Origin: Neptuniibacter marinus
GTDB taxonomy: Bacteria; Pseudomonadota; Gammaproteobacteria; Pseudomonadales; Balneatricaceae
DNA: 64,000 nt
Assembly (NCBI RefSeq): GCF_001597725.1
Contig: NZ_LUTR01000009.1
Location: 1-64,000 of the forward strand
Direction of reading: 5' to 3'
Shown here: positions 29,838-43,619 of the stretch, piece by piece
Layout: the number at the start of each line of letters is the position of its first letter
Numbering within the stretch: position 1 is the stretch's first letter
The notes under the pieces: model-generated
What the model was told of the DNA's origin: nothing
Seen by the model: only the letters and a program-made list of their open reading frames with translations
Database searches by the model: none
Position numbers and translations under genes: made by a program

Positions 29838-30116
29838 ATGACAGATAAGCAGCAAGAAAGACCTAAAATTGAGTTTCCATGTCCTAACTACCCTATCAAA
29901 GTGGTAGGCAGAAATGACGATGACTTTCGTGACGTTGTGATCGAGATTGTTCGGGTACATGTGCCTGATTTTGATTTCACCTCGGTTACGCTTCAGGATA
30001 GTCGGAATGGTACCTTTCAGTCGGTACGGTTTACTATCACAGCTCAAGGTGTAGAACAGCTTGCTGCACTACATGAAGCATTAATTGCTTCAGAGCGCGT
30101 GAAGATGGTGATTTGA
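29838..30116 (+). CDS. ybeD: DUF493 family protein YbeD
   Basis: 92 residues. A small ferredoxin-like-fold protein of unknown or allosteric role, regularly found next to lipB. Conserved [20 protein letters not shown] at the N-terminus and [21 protein letters not shown] at the C-terminal half. Its stop overlaps the lipB ATG by one base, so translation is coupled, consistent with a role tied to lipoylation. Confidence 0.93.
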   Translation: MTDKQQERPKIEFPCPNYPIKVVGRNDDDFRDVVIEIVRVHVPDFDFTSVTLQDSRNGTFQSVRFTITAQGVEQLAALHEALIASERVKMVI

Positions 30117-30763
30117 TGCTTTCAGATCAGCTAATTGTACGAGATTTAGGTTTACTGCCTTATGAGCCCACTTGGCAGCAGATGCAATCCTTCACTAACG
30201 AACGTGGTGAAGATGTAGTTGATGAGATCTGGTCCTTGCAGCACGAACCTGTGTTTACGCAGGGGCAAGCGGGCAAAAAAGAGCATTTGTTAAACACAGG
30301 TGATATTCCTGTAGTACAAGTGGATCGAGGTGGGCAGGTGACGTACCACGGTCCTGGGCAGGCTATAATCTACCTAATGCTGAATCTTAAGCGTAAAAAG
30401 TTAGGTGTGCGTGAGCTTGTTTCTATAATGGAAGAGGCAGTTGTTGATACGCTTAACGAGTTTAATATCCATGCTTACCCAAAACCTGATGCACCTGGGG
30501 TCTATGTTGAGGGTAATAAGATCGCCTCTTTAGGTTTGAGAGTTAGACGGGGCTGTTCTTTCCATGGATTAGCACTAAATCTCGCGATGGACTTAGAACC
30601 TTTTTTAAGAATAAACCCATGCGGCTATGCGGGCATGGAGATGACACAGTTAGGTATGTTGGTAGAAGACCTTGATCAGGCTGATGCTACTCAGCATTTA
30701 CTTAACCATTTGATTAGTAAACTCGGGTATGCAGAAGTGACCCGAAAAACCACTCTGGATTGA
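30116..30763 (+). CDS. lipB: Octanoyl-[acyl-carrier-protein]-protein octanoyltransferase
   Basis: About 215 residues from ATG 30116. LipB moves octanoate from ACP to lipoyl domains. Signatures: [20 protein letters not shown], the catalytic Lys in [26 protein letters not shown], and the thioester Cys in INPCGYAG. Seven bp before lipA in the canonical pair. Confidence 0.97.
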   Translation: MLSDQLIVRDLGLLPYEPTWQQMQSFTNERGEDVVDEIWSLQHEPVFTQGQAGKKEHLLNTGDIPVVQVDRGGQVTYHGPGQAIIYLMLNLKRKKLGVRELVSIMEEAVVDTLNEFNIHAYPKPDAPGVYVEGNKIASLGLRVRRGCSFHGLALNLAMDLEPFLRINPCGYAGMEMTQLGMLVEDLDQADATQHLLNHLISKLGYAEVTRKTTLD

Positions 30764-30769
30764 GTCTAA

Positions 30770-31750
30770 ATGTCTGAACATAATAAAGCTACGGCGAAAA
30801 AACGAGTAGAGCAGGGCGTTAAATTACGTGGTGCTGATAAAGTTGATCGTATTCCAGTAAAGGTGATCCCAACTGAGAAAAGCGACATGCTACGTAAGCC
30901 AGAATGGTTGCGTGTCAGGATGGGTTCAAATGCTGAAGTACAACGGATTAAAGATAAGCTGAGAAAGCATAAGTTGGCTTCAGTTTGTGAAGAGGCAAGT
31001 TGTCCTAACCTAGGTGAGTGCTTTAGTCACGGTACCGCGACCTTTATGATCATGGGAGATATCTGTACCCGTCGTTGTCCATTTTGCGATGTGGCCCATG
31101 GCCGTCCAAATGAGCTTGATAGAAATGAGCCTAAAGAGTTAGCGGATGCTATCGCTGATATGGGGCTTCGTTATGTAGTCGTAACCTCAGTGGATCGTGA
31201 TGATCTACGTGATGGTGGTGCTCAGCATTTTGCAGATTGCGTACGTGAGACCCGTGGACAAGTACCGAGTATTGAGATGGAGATCTTAGTACCTGATTTT
31301 CGTGGCCGTATGGATATAGCGATTGATATTCTTACCGAAACGCCACCCGATGTTCTTAATCATAATATGGAAACGGTGCCGCGCCTTTACAAAGCGGTAC
31401 GCCCAGGATCTGATTATGAGTGGTCTTTACGTCTGCTGAAAAAATATAAAGCCAAAAATCCAAACGTTCGAACTAAGTCAGGGTTAATGGTGGGTATTGG
31501 TGAAACCAATGAAGAGATTATTCAAGTAATGAAAGATCTTCGTGCCCATGATGTAGACATGCTGACTATAGGGCAATATCTACAGCCGAGTGGTAATCAT
31601 CTTAAGTTGGAGCGTTATGTAACGCCCGCGGAATTTGATGAGTTTGCTCGGATTGCAAAAGAACTCGGTTTTACCCACGCCGCTTGTGGCCCGCTAGTGC
31701 GCTCCTCATATCATGCAGACTTACAGGCTAAAGGTGAGAAAGTTAGTTAA
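30770..31750 (+). CDS. lipA: Lipoyl synthase
   Basis: 326 residues. A radical SAM enzyme inserting two sulfurs into octanoyl groups. Both [4Fe-4S] cluster motifs are intact: the auxiliary [12 protein letters not shown] and the radical [11 protein letters not shown]. The C-terminal serine ligand motif RSSYHA is present. Last gene of the operon; followed by a hairpin terminator. Confidence 0.98.
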   Translation: MSEHNKATAKKRVEQGVKLRGADKVDRIPVKVIPTEKSDMLRKPEWLRVRMGSNAEVQRIKDKLRKHKLASVCEEASCPNLGECFSHGTATFMIMGDICTRRCPFCDVAHGRPNELDRNEPKELADAIADMGLRYVVVTSVDRDDLRDGGAQHFADCVRETRGQVPSIEMEILVPDFRGRMDIAIDILTETPPDVLNHNMETVPRLYKAVRPGSDYEWSLRLLKKYKAKNPNVRTKSGLMVGIGETNEEIIQVMKDLRAHDVDMLTIGQYLQPSGNHLKLERYVTPAEFDEFARIAKELGFTHAACGPLVRSSYHADLQAKGEKVS

Positions 31751-31800
31751 AAGCAAGTAAATAGGGCTCTCTTTATCGGTATGCCCTGCATAAAGACCGT

Positions 31801-31850
31801 CTCCCACATAGGTGCCTTATGTGGGAGGCTTCCTTCCTCTTTTGTTTGAA
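31801..31850 (+). terminator. Rho-independent-type terminator after lipA
   Basis: CTCCCACATA (31801-31810) pairs with TATGTGGGAG (31819-31828) around an 8-base loop, about 50 bp after lipA. The following sequence is pyrimidine-rich with TTTTG but lacks a long T-run, so termination may be partial. Confidence 0.6.
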
Positions 31851-31990
31851 TCTTACATGATTAAGTAATGCTTAGTCTTTCATATCAATGAAATCGTATT
31901 ATTCTGCGTTGTTGATCGCTTCTATATTGTTTTTTACTCTACTAACAATTAAATTAGAAATATCTAATTTAATTGTTATGGAGCAGTTCA

Positions 31991-32425
31991 ATGAGTACAA
32001 AAACAATCACTGTTATGGCTAGTATGGGCTCAGGTTGTGCAATAACTGCGGATATTCGAGAGCATCATGTAGTGATTGATCAGCCAACGGCTAATGGTGG
32101 TGGTAATCAAGGGCCAACACCTTTAGAGTATTTTTTGTTCTCATTAGCGGGTTGTATCGGCAGTATTGGGCATATTGCTGCGGGTCAGCAGAAGATTGAT
32201 CTTAGAGCCATGAATATTAAAGTTGAAGCTGACCTTAATTCAATGGGCTTACTGGGAAAACCTACTGAGGATCGTACTGGATTTCAGCAGATTCGCGTTG
32301 AGGCTACCATTGATGCTGATCTAACTGACGCTGAGAAGTTGGTGTTTTTAAATGAGGTTTGTGAGCGTTGCCCATTACATGACAACATAAAACTGGCGAC
32401 TGATGTTGTGCACTGTCTTGTTTAA
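31991..32425 (+). CDS. OsmC-family protein
   Basis: About 144 residues from ATG 31991; a TTG-led longer frame is unlikely. OsmC/Ohr fold with the two redox cysteines in place: FSLAGCIGSIGHIA and NEVCERCPLHDNIKLAT, the latter with an extra cysteine as in YhfA-like OsmC members. This subgroup may act as a peroxidase or be structural; which is not known. A single gene between the lipA terminator and the acyltransferase, in an AT-rich spacer. Confidence 0.85.
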   Translation: MSTKTITVMASMGSGCAITADIREHHVVIDQPTANGGGNQGPTPLEYFLFSLAGCIGSIGHIAAGQQKIDLRAMNIKVEADLNSMGLLGKPTEDRTGFQQIRVEATIDADLTDAEKLVFLNEVCERCPLHDNIKLATDVVHCLV

Positions 32426-32576
32426 GTGCAAGTTTCATCGCTAAGGCCAGAGAGCTGGGTGTTTTCATCTAGCTCTTTATCGAATCGACCTAACTGTTTA
32501 CAGACAATGTCAGTAAAACCCTCCATTATTCCTATTGTGTGAATTTATCTATTTTAAATAAATAGGGGTCTTTAAG

Positions 32577-33137
32577 ATGTGGCGTAACACAATGTTTACA
32601 ACGCCTGTTATTAGCTCGTTTTTACGATTTTTTTCTCTAGTTTTGCTTAAGGTATGTGGCTGGAAGGTGGAAGGCTCTTTTCCAAAAGATATGAGGCAGT
32701 GCGTATTAATTGCTGCGCCACATACGACTAATTGGGATATGCCGTTTTCATTGATGATCGCTTTTGCATTGAGGATGCCGCTGCATTGGGTTGGTAAATC
32801 AAGTATTTTTAAATTTCCATTTGGTTTTTTGATGCGTTGGATGGGAGGAATACCGGTCGACCGTGTGAAAAAAAATAATATGGTTGATGCGACCGTTGAT
32901 AAATTTAAAACTTATCCCGATCTGAAAATTATGATGGCCCCTGAAGGAACTCGATCTCAAGTAACCCATTGGAAATCAGGTTTTTATCATATAGCGGATG
33001 GCGCAGGGGTGCCTATTGTTTTGGGCTTTATAGATTATAAAAATAAACGAGGAGGGATTTTAGGCGTATTTCATACACAGGGTAATTATGAAGATGATTT
33101 AAAATTGATCCAAAAATACTATCAGCCTTATATGTGA
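32577..33137 (+). CDS. Lysophospholipid (PlsC-like) acyltransferase
   Basis: 186 residues, short for PlsC. The catalytic HX4D motif is HTTNWD, followed by GGIPVDRVKK and the acyl-acceptor motif APEGTRSQVTHWKSGFYHIA. A hydrophobic N-terminal segment is compatible with membrane association. Likely a 1-acyl-glycerophosphate or related acyltransferase; the acyl donor and acceptor are not readable. Convergent with the cytochrome c gene. Confidence 0.85.
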   Translation: MWRNTMFTTPVISSFLRFFSLVLLKVCGWKVEGSFPKDMRQCVLIAAPHTTNWDMPFSLMIAFALRMPLHWVGKSSIFKFPFGFLMRWMGGIPVDRVKKNNMVDATVDKFKTYPDLKIMMAPEGTRSQVTHWKSGFYHIADGAGVPIVLGFIDYKNKRGGILGVFHTQGNYEDDLKLIQKYYQPYM

Positions 33138-33145
33138 TAAAAACA

Positions 33146-33478
33146 TTATCTATTAAGATGTCTTTCAATAAGGTTTACCGTGTACTCAGATACAGCCTCA
33201 GCTTGATTGTCCGATAGCTGGGTGAATGTGATCATGTCGTGTTTAGACGAAGCCTTGTTGAACTTGATCATCAACATGACTTTATAAGGTTTTAAGTTTT
33301 TTTCCCCAGCATAGCGTTCCATATTGGCGCCAGGACCTTTCTGCTCGTGACAGTTTTTGCAGTAATAGTTATAGAGTTCCTCTCCCGACTGCATGTTTTC
33401 AGGGGTTATTTCCCCATCGCAGCCACTCAGTAAAATGGCCGTTAGGATCAGTGTAGATGCCCGTTGAGATAAGTGCAT
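33146..33478 (-). CDS. Cytochrome c lipoprotein
   Basis: 110 residues. Lipoprotein signal with ILLSGC (Cys20). One heme-binding site CKNCH (residues 40-44), with a downstream Met-containing stretch that may hold the axial ligand (MLMIKFNKASSKHDMITF). Class I monoheme cytochrome, tethered in the periplasm or on the outer membrane. The electron partner is unknown; no oxidase is nearby. Confidence 0.85.
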   Translation of the reverse strand: MHLSQRASTLILTAILLSGCDGEITPENMQSGEELYNYYCKNCHEQKGPGANMERYAGEKNLKPYKVMLMIKFNKASSKHDMITFTQLSDNQAEAVSEYTVNLIERHLNR

Positions 33479-33597
33479 AGGTAATTATACGCCTTGTGAC
33501 TTTATAGTTATCATAGTTAATTTTGTCAGGTTGAGCTAATAGATCAAGGATATAAACTGCAAGCGGTGAATGCTATCCGGCTGTTTTACACTAGGTT

Positions 33598-34632
33598 TTA
33601 ATATGTGCGGGCATTGAGAAGGGTTAATGGTTGCCCTGCTAACGTAAGCGAGATGGAGGTGAGAAGTAGCCAAGCATCACCCGATGCAAGCCCTTTAACT
33701 ATTTTATCAACTTCGGCACCTTGCTGTAGAGCTAAGTTTATCTGTTCAGCTGAAATGCGCTGAGCTGTTTTACGGACAAGAGGTTTACGTTTCCCCCATA
33801 TTCTTTCCCGTTGGCATACGGCATCGAACGATTGACCATTCTGTTGAGCTTGTTGGATAGCAGATAAGCTCCGTAGCTCTTTTGAAAGTGCCCATAGAGC
33901 AACCGGTGGCTCTGTACCATCCTGTTTAAGTGCCTGAAGTATCTTACAGCAACGAGCGGCCTGTCCATTTAACGCAGCATCGATCAGACCATAAATATCA
34001 TATCGTGAACTATCAGATACTGAGTCGATAACATCGTCAGCGGTAACAACTTGATTAGGGAAGAGTAAGCTTAGTTTATTGATCTCTTGTTTTGCTGCAA
34101 GCAAATTGCCTTCAATACGATCGCATAAGAGTTGTATTGCTTCTTCATTCAGTTGTAGGTCGATCTGTGCAGCGCGTTGCCTAATCCAATTAGGTAGTTG
34201 TTCTGTTTCTACAGGCCAGATCTCTATGATAATTCCGCATTTATCAATGGCTTTGAACCATGCGCTCTTTTTGGCACTGCCATCGAGCTTATTTGCGGTG
34301 ATTAAAAGGATATTGTCTGGTGCGGGATTATTAAGATAGCTTTGTAGTAGCTCACTGGATTTTTTATTCAGCTTTTGACTACCTAAGCGGAGCTCAATAA
34401 TTTTCTTTTCAGCGAATAGCGATAAAGCGTTGGCGCATTCGAGAAGGTATTCCCAGTTAAAACTACCATCTACATGGAGTACTTCACGTTCATTAAAGCC
34501 TTGTTGCTGTATGCGGCTACGGAGCAAATCTGAGCTTTCTTCTAAAATAAGCGGCTCATCGCCGGTAATAAAATATACCGGCGCTAGGCCTTTTTTTAGC
34601 TGAGCTTCTAGCTGCTCCGGACGTAGCTTCAT
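33598..34632 (-). CDS. holA: DNA polymerase III subunit delta
   Basis: 344 residues. Clamp-loader delta subunit that opens the beta clamp. Typical features: KLRPEQLEAQLKKGLAPVYF at the N-terminus, GDEPLILEES, and the central IIEIWPVETEQLPNWIRQRA. Its start overlaps the lptE stop by 4 bp. Conserved third gene of leuS-lptE-holA. Confidence 0.96.
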   Translation of the reverse strand: MKLRPEQLEAQLKKGLAPVYFITGDEPLILEESSDLLRSRIQQQGFNEREVLHVDGSFNWEYLLECANALSLFAEKKIIELRLGSQKLNKKSSELLQSYLNNPAPDNILLITANKLDGSAKKSAWFKAIDKCGIIIEIWPVETEQLPNWIRQRAAQIDLQLNEEAIQLLCDRIEGNLLAAKQEINKLSLLFPNQVVTADDVIDSVSDSSRYDIYGLIDAALNGQAARCCKILQALKQDGTEPPVALWALSKELRSLSAIQQAQQNGQSFDAVCQRERIWGKRKPLVRKTAQRISAEQINLALQQGAEVDKIVKGLASGDAWLLLTSISLTLAGQPLTLLNARTY

Positions 34633-35141
34633 TCTGACTTATTATTACTGGCTAGATAGCGGCGTAATATAGTTTGTGCAATAGAGTCGTATAACTCGCC
34701 ACGTAGAAGCTCCTCTTGCTCTGAACTTGCTGCCGCAGCGTCTGTGTCATAAGTGTAGATTCGTTCGCGCTGAATTTTGATGCTTTGTGTAAGAGGTTGT
34801 CCTTGCTTATCGGTTATAAGCATAGTCACCTCTGCAGAGATCTCATATTCATCTACATCAGCACTGCTGCTTATGGTCGCTGCACGGCGTTTATAGCGAA
34901 AGTTTGAAAGACGAATCTGATAGTTCGCATTATCAATCTCACTGATGCCATTAAACTTCATGTTTTGTCGCAAGCTACGGAGTAACTGATTATTAGTGTT
35001 ACCTGGTATCAGTGTTACGAGTTTCTTATCTTCGGATACGTCTTGTATTCCTCTAAGTTGAAAGCCGCAGGCAGATATAAGGCTGAATAGGGTTAGTATC
35101 AACACGAACTGCCCTATTAATGTTTTCCACTGTCTAATCAT
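34629..35141 (-). CDS. lptE: LPS-assembly lipoprotein LptE
   Basis: 170 residues. Lipoprotein signal ending LISAC (Cys25), then GFQLRG, the family mark. LptE plugs the LptD barrel and helps place LPS in the outer membrane. A C-terminal basic stretch (TILRRYLASNN) is typical. It lies between leuS (27 bp) and holA (4-bp overlap) as in nearly all gammaproteobacteria. Confidence 0.94.
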   Translation of the reverse strand: MIRQWKTLIGQFVLILTLFSLISACGFQLRGIQDVSEDKKLVTLIPGNTNNQLLRSLRQNMKFNGISEIDNANYQIRLSNFRYKRRAATISSSADVDEYEISAEVTMLITDKQGQPLTQSIKIQRERIYTYDTDAAAASSEQEELLRGELYDSIAQTILRRYLASNNKSE

Positions 35142-35168
35142 GTTTACTCCTTAACCAGCGATTTCGCT

Positions 35169-38430
<3,262 letters not shown>

Positions 38431-38443
38431 GCTTTAAATGGGC

Positions 38444-39940
38444 TTATCTAAAATTGGGATAGCGCTTAGCGTTATCTTGATTTTTGCGTTTCCCCATAGA
38501 TAGAACAGTTAAGCCAAGTGCTAGTAGTAACACTGGCAGTGATCCGTAGCGCTGAAAAGGGGTTTCTCCTTCCATTCCGTATGCTGTCCCTCGTAAAACC
38601 GCTGCCTGAAATTGTGGTAGCTGATCTACTATGCCGCCTTCCGCATCAATTAGCGCAGTAATACCGTTATTGGTTCCACGTATGACCCAGCGACCATTTT
38701 CTACTGCTCTCACCCGTGCTATTTGTAGATGCTGTGCGGGCGCAATGGATCTCCCAAACCAAGTGTCATTGGAGACGGTTAGTATAATATCTGCGTGTTT
38801 TGATGCATCTCGTACCAGTTCTGGATAGGCGATCTCATAACAAATGGCAGCACTGAGTTTTACTTGCTCAACCGTTAATAAAGGCTGCTGCGCATTAGGA
38901 AGTGAAAAGCTAGACATGGGAAGATTAAAAAAATCAAAAAGTCCTCGAATATAGTTTTCCATAGGTACGTATTCGCCAAAAGGAACAAGGCGCTGTTTAT
39001 GGTAAATACCGCTGCCGCTCGTCAGTACGGCTAAGCTGTTGTGGATAAGGTAGCCTTTAGGGTGGTTCTTATCGGGTATAGCGCTAGGCAGGCCACTGAT
39101 TAATGTAGTGTCTTTTGTATCTAAATCATTGAGTAGCTCAGCCAGAGGTGTTGCTGCATATCTGAACAGCGAAGGGATGGCTGTTTCTGGCCAGAGCACT
39201 AGCTGTGCATCTAAATGGTCTCTTGTGAGCGTTTCATATTTAGTGAATATATCTTCACGGTAGTTTGCATCCCACTTCACCGCCTGCGCAATATTAGGCT
39301 GAACTATGGCCACGGTAAGAGTTTTTTCGTTAGGTGTTGTCCATTGCAGTGGTAATAGATAGCTACCGATTAGAGGTAGGGGAGCAATTAGCAGCGGGAG
39401 CAGTTTTCGTGATCTTAACAGTTCTGCGATAGCTAATGCTGTGATTAATATAGCGGCGCTGGCTAACCATACTCCGCCTAAAGAAAGGGTGTTCTGGTAG
39501 GGGGTATCTAAGGATGCGTTACCTAAATATAACCAAGGGAATCCGGTAAATAACCAGCTTCTTAGCCATTCAAAGAGTAGCCATAGGCCAATAAAACTGG
39601 CGGATAAGAATTTAGCAGAAAAGAGTTTTTTCCAGAGATAAAGCTGCATGCTAAAAAGCAGCGCGAGAGCTGCGACAAAGAGCGTGGTTAAGCCGATCGC
39701 TATAGGTAAAGGGGTTTGGCTATGTTCTGAAATACTGACAAAAACCCATGATACACCACTGCCAAAAAAGCCCAATCCGAAGGACCAGCCAAGCAGTGCA
39801 CTTTGCTTATTGTTTTTTTTGTAGCTTGAAAGGTAAAGAATCGCCGGTGGAATAAGCGCTAAATAGGGAATGTTGAAGGGGGCTAGGCTAGGGGCAATCA
39901 ATGCCCCTGCAATTAAACATATAATAAATTGCAGAGGCAT
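38444..39940 (-). CDS. lnt: Apolipoprotein N-acyltransferase
   Basis: 498 residues. About six N-terminal membrane helices, then a nitrilase-like periplasmic domain with the catalytic Glu in LVLWPETAIP and Cys in SAAICYEIAYPEL. Lnt adds the third acyl chain to outer-membrane lipoproteins, serving the lipoproteins encoded here (LptE, RlpA, MltB). Last gene of miaB-phoH-ybeY-corC-lnt, 5 bp after corC. Confidence 0.95.
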   Translation of the reverse strand: MPLQFIICLIAGALIAPSLAPFNIPYLALIPPAILYLSSYKKNNKQSALLGWSFGLGFFGSGVSWVFVSISEHSQTPLPIAIGLTTLFVAALALLFSMQLYLWKKLFSAKFLSASFIGLWLLFEWLRSWLFTGFPWLYLGNASLDTPYQNTLSLGGVWLASAAILITALAIAELLRSRKLLPLLIAPLPLIGSYLLPLQWTTPNEKTLTVAIVQPNIAQAVKWDANYREDIFTKYETLTRDHLDAQLVLWPETAIPSLFRYAATPLAELLNDLDTKDTTLISGLPSAIPDKNHPKGYLIHNSLAVLTSGSGIYHKQRLVPFGEYVPMENYIRGLFDFFNLPMSSFSLPNAQQPLLTVEQVKLSAAICYEIAYPELVRDASKHADIILTVSNDTWFGRSIAPAQHLQIARVRAVENGRWVIRGTNNGITALIDAEGGIVDQLPQFQAAVLRGTAYGMEGETPFQRYGSLPVLLLALGLTVLSMGKRKNQDNAKRYPNFR

Positions 39941-39945
39941 AGTGT

Positions 39946-40782
39946 TTACTCTTCTCTTGAAACCTGTAGTAATCGAATTCGGCGGGTGTCAGCGGATAAA
40001 ATCTTAAAGTAGAAACCGTCTATTTGGACGGACTCGTCTTTTTTCGGTAGGTGACCAAAATGCTGAGTGACGATGCCGCCTAAGGTGTCGAATTCTTCAT
40101 CCGAAAAGGATGTAGAGAAGTACTCATTAAAGTCATCAATGGGAGTGAGCGCTTTGACAATGAATGCATTATCGTCGAACGGTTTGATATTACCGTCATC
40201 TTCTTCACTATCATGTTCATCTTCAATTTCACCGACGATCTGTTCAAGTACATCTTCGATCGTAATTAACCCTGATACGCCGCCGTATTCATCCATAACT
40301 ACCGCCATATGATTGCGAGTTACACGGAACTCTTTCAGCAAGACATTTAGGCGTTTTGATTCGGGTATAAAGGTAACATTACGTAGCTTACTTTTTAGAT
40401 CAAATTGTTCTAGGTTGCCTTTTAGTATCAGTGGTAATAGATCTTTGGCGAGTAAGATACCTTGTACTTCATCCGGTCTTTCACCAATCACGGGAAAACG
40501 TGAATGGGCACTGGATATGATGATAGGTAGAAATTCTTTCGGTGTTTGATCCGCTTCAACGACAACCATTTGGGAGCGTGGAATCATAACATCGCGCACT
40601 TGCATGTCAGCGACTTGCATCGCGCCTTCCATGATGGTGAGCGCTTCGCTGTCTAATAAGTTGTCATCGGAGGCCTGACGTAAATCGGTTAACAGGTCTT
40701 CTCGGCTTTTGGGTTCATCGCTAAACGCTTGGGTGAGTTTGTCGAACCAGCCTTTGTTTTGTCCCGATTGATCTTCGCTCAT
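39946..40782 (-). CDS. corC: CorC/HlyC-family transporter-associated CBS protein
   Basis: 278 residues. Two CBS domains (about 65-190) with IPRSQMVVVEAD and MAVVMDEYGGVSGLITIEDV, then EQIVGEIEDEHD and the C-terminal CorC_HlyC domain (DEEFDTLGGIVTQHFGHLP). No membrane helices. Linked to Mg/Co homeostasis in E. coli (YbeX); recent work also ties it to ribosome maturation, fitting its place beside ybeY. Confidence 0.93.
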   Translation of the reverse strand: MSEDQSGQNKGWFDKLTQAFSDEPKSREDLLTDLRQASDDNLLDSEALTIMEGAMQVADMQVRDVMIPRSQMVVVEADQTPKEFLPIIISSAHSRFPVIGERPDEVQGILLAKDLLPLILKGNLEQFDLKSKLRNVTFIPESKRLNVLLKEFRVTRNHMAVVMDEYGGVSGLITIEDVLEQIVGEIEDEHDSEEDDGNIKPFDDNAFIVKALTPIDDFNEYFSTSFSDEEFDTLGGIVTQHFGHLPKKDESVQIDGFYFKILSADTRRIRLLQVSREE

Positions 40783-40799
40783 GATGTGTATATTCGTCC

Positions 40800-41258
40800 T
40801 TAGTTGCTGTTCTCTTGGTACGGGTCAGCAATATTTATGCTGGCAAGAATTTCTTTTTCAAGGTCTTCCATCTCTTTAGCCTCAGCATCATTTATATGAT
40901 CGAAACCTATAAGATGCAAGCAGCCGTGTACAACCATATGCGCCCAATGATCGTATAGTGCTTTATTCTGAGCATCGGCTTCTGTTTTTACAATATCAGC
41001 GCAGATAATTAAGTCACCCAATAAATGCAAAGGGATACCGTCAGGTACATCGAACGGAAAAGAGAGAACATTCGTTGGTTTATCTTGGTTGCGGAACGTA
41101 CGATTTAGGGTTCGGCTTTCCTCTGGAGATACAATGCGTATGCAAACTTCCCCCTCATCTCGTTGCTTAGATAACGCTGTTTCAACCCATTGGGTAAGTT
41201 GAGCTTCAGTTGGCAGGTCGCCTTCAATTTCGTACTGTATATCACAATCAAAGCTCAT
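40800..41258 (-). CDS. ybeY: Endoribonuclease YbeY
   Basis: 152 residues. The metal-binding motif HGCLHLIGFDH fits H-G-x-L-H-x-x-G-[YF]-D-H. TNVLSFPFD and LLGDLIICADIV are also family marks. Acts in rRNA 3'-end maturation and ribosome quality control. Its start overlaps the phoH stop by 4 bp. Confidence 0.96.
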   Translation of the reverse strand: MSFDCDIQYEIEGDLPTEAQLTQWVETALSKQRDEGEVCIRIVSPEESRTLNRTFRNQDKPTNVLSFPFDVPDGIPLHLLGDLIICADIVKTEADAQNKALYDHWAHMVVHGCLHLIGFDHINDAEAKEMEDLEKEILASINIADPYQENSN

Positions 41259-42250
41259 GGTTTTTGTTCCTGGGTATTATTTTGTTGTTTTTCAAAACGA
41301 TCGTAAGCACGGACTATATGTTGAACGAGTGGGTGGCGAACAACGTCCTTTGCTGTGAATTGGGTAAAACCAATATCCTTTACGCCATCCAGCACCTGCA
41401 TGGCATGTATTAGACCTGACCGTGTGCCTTTAGGTAAGTCTACTTGGGTAATGTCACCGGTAATAACCGCTGTTGTACCAAACCCAATTCGAGTGAGGAA
41501 CATCTTCATCTGTTCTCGGGTAGTGTTTTGGCTCTCATCAAGAATAACAAATGAATTGTTCAGCGTGCGGCCACGCATAAAGGCAAGAGGCGCGACTTCA
41601 ATCACATTGCGCTCGATTAGCTTGCCGACCCGTTCAAATCCTAACATCTCATAAAGTGCATCGTAGAGAGGGCGTAGGTAAGGGTCGACTTTTTGGCTAA
41701 GATCACCCGGAAGAAACCCTAATTTTTCTCCGGCTTCAACCGCGGGACGGACTAAGAGAATACGGTCCACTTCTTCGCGTTCTAGTGCATCAACGGCGCA
41801 AGCTACCGCTAAGTAAGTCTTACCCGTACCTGCCGGGCCAATACCAAAATTGATATCATGCTGTAAAATAGAGCGCACATAGTCTTGTTGGTTGTCTCCG
41901 CGAGGGCGAATCAGCACTTTTTTAGTACGGATACTGATATCAGTATCGGTTACCGCAGGGGTGCTAGTTGTCTGATTTATACCGCTTTGCTGAATCAAAA
42001 GGTGAATTTGATCAGGTGATAAACGTTTATCTTGAGTCGCCTCTTTATAAAGGCTTTCCAACATGTCAGACACTGTTTTGATAATGTCGATATCACCCAG
42101 TAGTTGGAAATGATTGCCGTGGTTACGGATCTCAATACCTAAGCGTTTTTCTAAGAGCTTTATGTGTTCATTAAACGGGCCGCAGAGGTTAGCTAAAAAA
42201 GCAGCATTTTCTGGTTCAAGTGTCAGTTTTATTGATTGTGCAGTGCTCAA
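41255..42250 (-). CDS. ybeZ: PhoH-like ATPase YbeZ
   Basis: 331 residues. P-loop GPAGTGKTYLAVACAVDAL, Walker B region NSFVILDESQNTTREQMKMF. PhoH-type ATPase, partner of YbeY. Placed between miaB and ybeY as usual, 4 bp from miaB. Confidence 0.95.
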   Translation of the reverse strand: MSTAQSIKLTLEPENAAFLANLCGPFNEHIKLLEKRLGIEIRNHGNHFQLLGDIDIIKTVSDMLESLYKEATQDKRLSPDQIHLLIQQSGINQTTSTPAVTDTDISIRTKKVLIRPRGDNQQDYVRSILQHDINFGIGPAGTGKTYLAVACAVDALEREEVDRILLVRPAVEAGEKLGFLPGDLSQKVDPYLRPLYDALYEMLGFERVGKLIERNVIEVAPLAFMRGRTLNNSFVILDESQNTTREQMKMFLTRIGFGTTAVITGDITQVDLPKGTRSGLIHAMQVLDGVKDIGFTQFTAKDVVRHPLVQHIVRAYDRFEKQQNNTQEQKP

Positions 42251-42254
42251 CAGC

Positions 42255-43619
42255 TTAGCCCGCCTTTTGTGGGAAGTTATCGTCTAGTTCTGAGCATAAT
42301 AGCTCACCAACCAATGAGTTGGCGTATGCTTCTGCGATATTTACATCGGCAAAGTGACCGATTAGATCTGGATTGTCGCAGCGGAAGTTTACTACGCGGT
42401 TATTTTCTGTTCTGCCGGACAGTAACCCAGGATCTTTTTTAGAGTAGTCGTTGACGAGAATGCGTTGTGTAGTACCAACCATTTTACGGCTGATCTGCTG
42501 GGCGTTTTGAACAATACGTGTTTGTAATATCTTTAGTCGCTGTTTTTTCGTTTCATCATCAATATTATCTGGCAGGTCTGACGCTGGCGTGCCTGGGCGG
42601 CGGCTATAGATAAAGCTATAGCTGTTATCAAAGCCTATATCTTCGATCAATTTCATTGTTGCTTCGAAATCGGCATCAGATTCATTTGGGAAGCCAATAA
42701 TAAAGTCTGATGATATTTCAATATCAGGACGTACTTTGCGGATGCTACGGATTTTAGATTTATATTCTAGGGCGGTGTGGCCTCGTTTCATCGCCATTAA
42801 AATCTTATCTGAGCCGCTTTGTACGGGTAGATGAAGAAAACTTACCAGTTCAGGCACCTCGGCATAGGCCTCGACAAGACTATCTGTAAACTCGACGGGG
42901 TGGCTGGTAGTGAAACGAATACGATCAATACCATCGATTGCGGCAACACAACGAATTAGCTCCGCTAAATCTGCTGTATCTCCGTCATGGGTTTCGCCGC
43001 GATAAGCATTTACGTTTTGGCCAAGTAAATTGACTTCGCGTACACCTTGCTCCGCTAGCTCGACACACTCTGTAATGACATCATCTAGAGGACGACTAAC
43101 TTCTTCGCCGCGGGTGTATGGGACTACGCAGAACGTACAATATTTTGAACAGCCTTCCATAACGGAAACAAAGGCTTCAGCCCCTTCTACTTTAGGTGCC
43201 GGAAGGTGGTCGAATTTTTCGATCTCCGGGAAGGAAACGTCAACAATACCCACGCCACCGGCATCTGATTCATTAATCATTTCCGGTAAGCGGTGTAGGG
43301 TTTGCGGGCCAAAAATCATATCTACATAGGGGGCGCGTTTGAGGATGTTATTACCCTCTTGGCTAGCCACACAGCCACCAATACCGATTTTTATATCAGG
43401 ATTTTTGGCTTTAAGCTTGCGCCAGCGTCCTAATTGATGGAACACTTTCTCTTGTGCTTTTTCACGAATAGAACAGGTGTTAAGCAACAGCACATCTGCC
43501 TCATTAGCATTTTCTGTTAACTCGAGTTCGTGACTTTCTCCCAGAAGGTCAGCCATACGCGCAGAGTCGTATTCGTTCATCTGACAACCGTGAGTCTTAA
43601 TAAATAGCTTCTTCGCCAT
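42255..43619 (-). CDS. miaB: tRNA-2-methylthio-N6-dimethylallyladenosine synthase
   Basis: 454 residues. Methylthiotransferase: N-terminal cluster cysteines in [21 protein letters not shown] and GGCVASQEG; radical SAM cluster [12 protein letters not shown]-terminal TRAM domain ending in LVGELL. Adds ms2 to i6A37 in tRNAs. First gene of the operon; the promoter should lie in the 43620-43875 region. Confidence 0.97.
   Translation of the reverse strand: MAKKLFIKTHGCQMNEYDSARMADLLGESHELELTENANEADVLLLNTCSIREKAQEKVFHQLGRWRKLKAKNPDIKIGIGGCVASQEGNNILKRAPYVDMIFGPQTLHRLPEMINESDAGGVGIVDVSFPEIEKFDHLPAPKVEGAEAFVSVMEGCSKYCTFCVVPYTRGEEVSRPLDDVITECVELAEQGVREVNLLGQNVNAYRGETHDGDTADLAELIRCVAAIDGIDRIRFTTSHPVEFTDSLVEAYAEVPELVSFLHLPVQSGSDKILMAMKRGHTALEYKSKIRSIRKVRPDIEISSDFIIGFPNESDADFEATMKLIEDIGFDNSYSFIYSRRPGTPASDLPDNIDDETKKQRLKILQTRIVQNAQQISRKMVGTTQRILVNDYSKKDPGLLSGRTENNRVVNFRCDNPDLIGHFADVNIAEAYANSLVGELLCSELDDNFPQKAG

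Noticed and set aside
32422-32526. 34-codon minus-strand frame after the OsmC gene
   Set aside because: Very short, overlaps the OsmC stop codon, no recognisable family and only a weak ribosome binding site.
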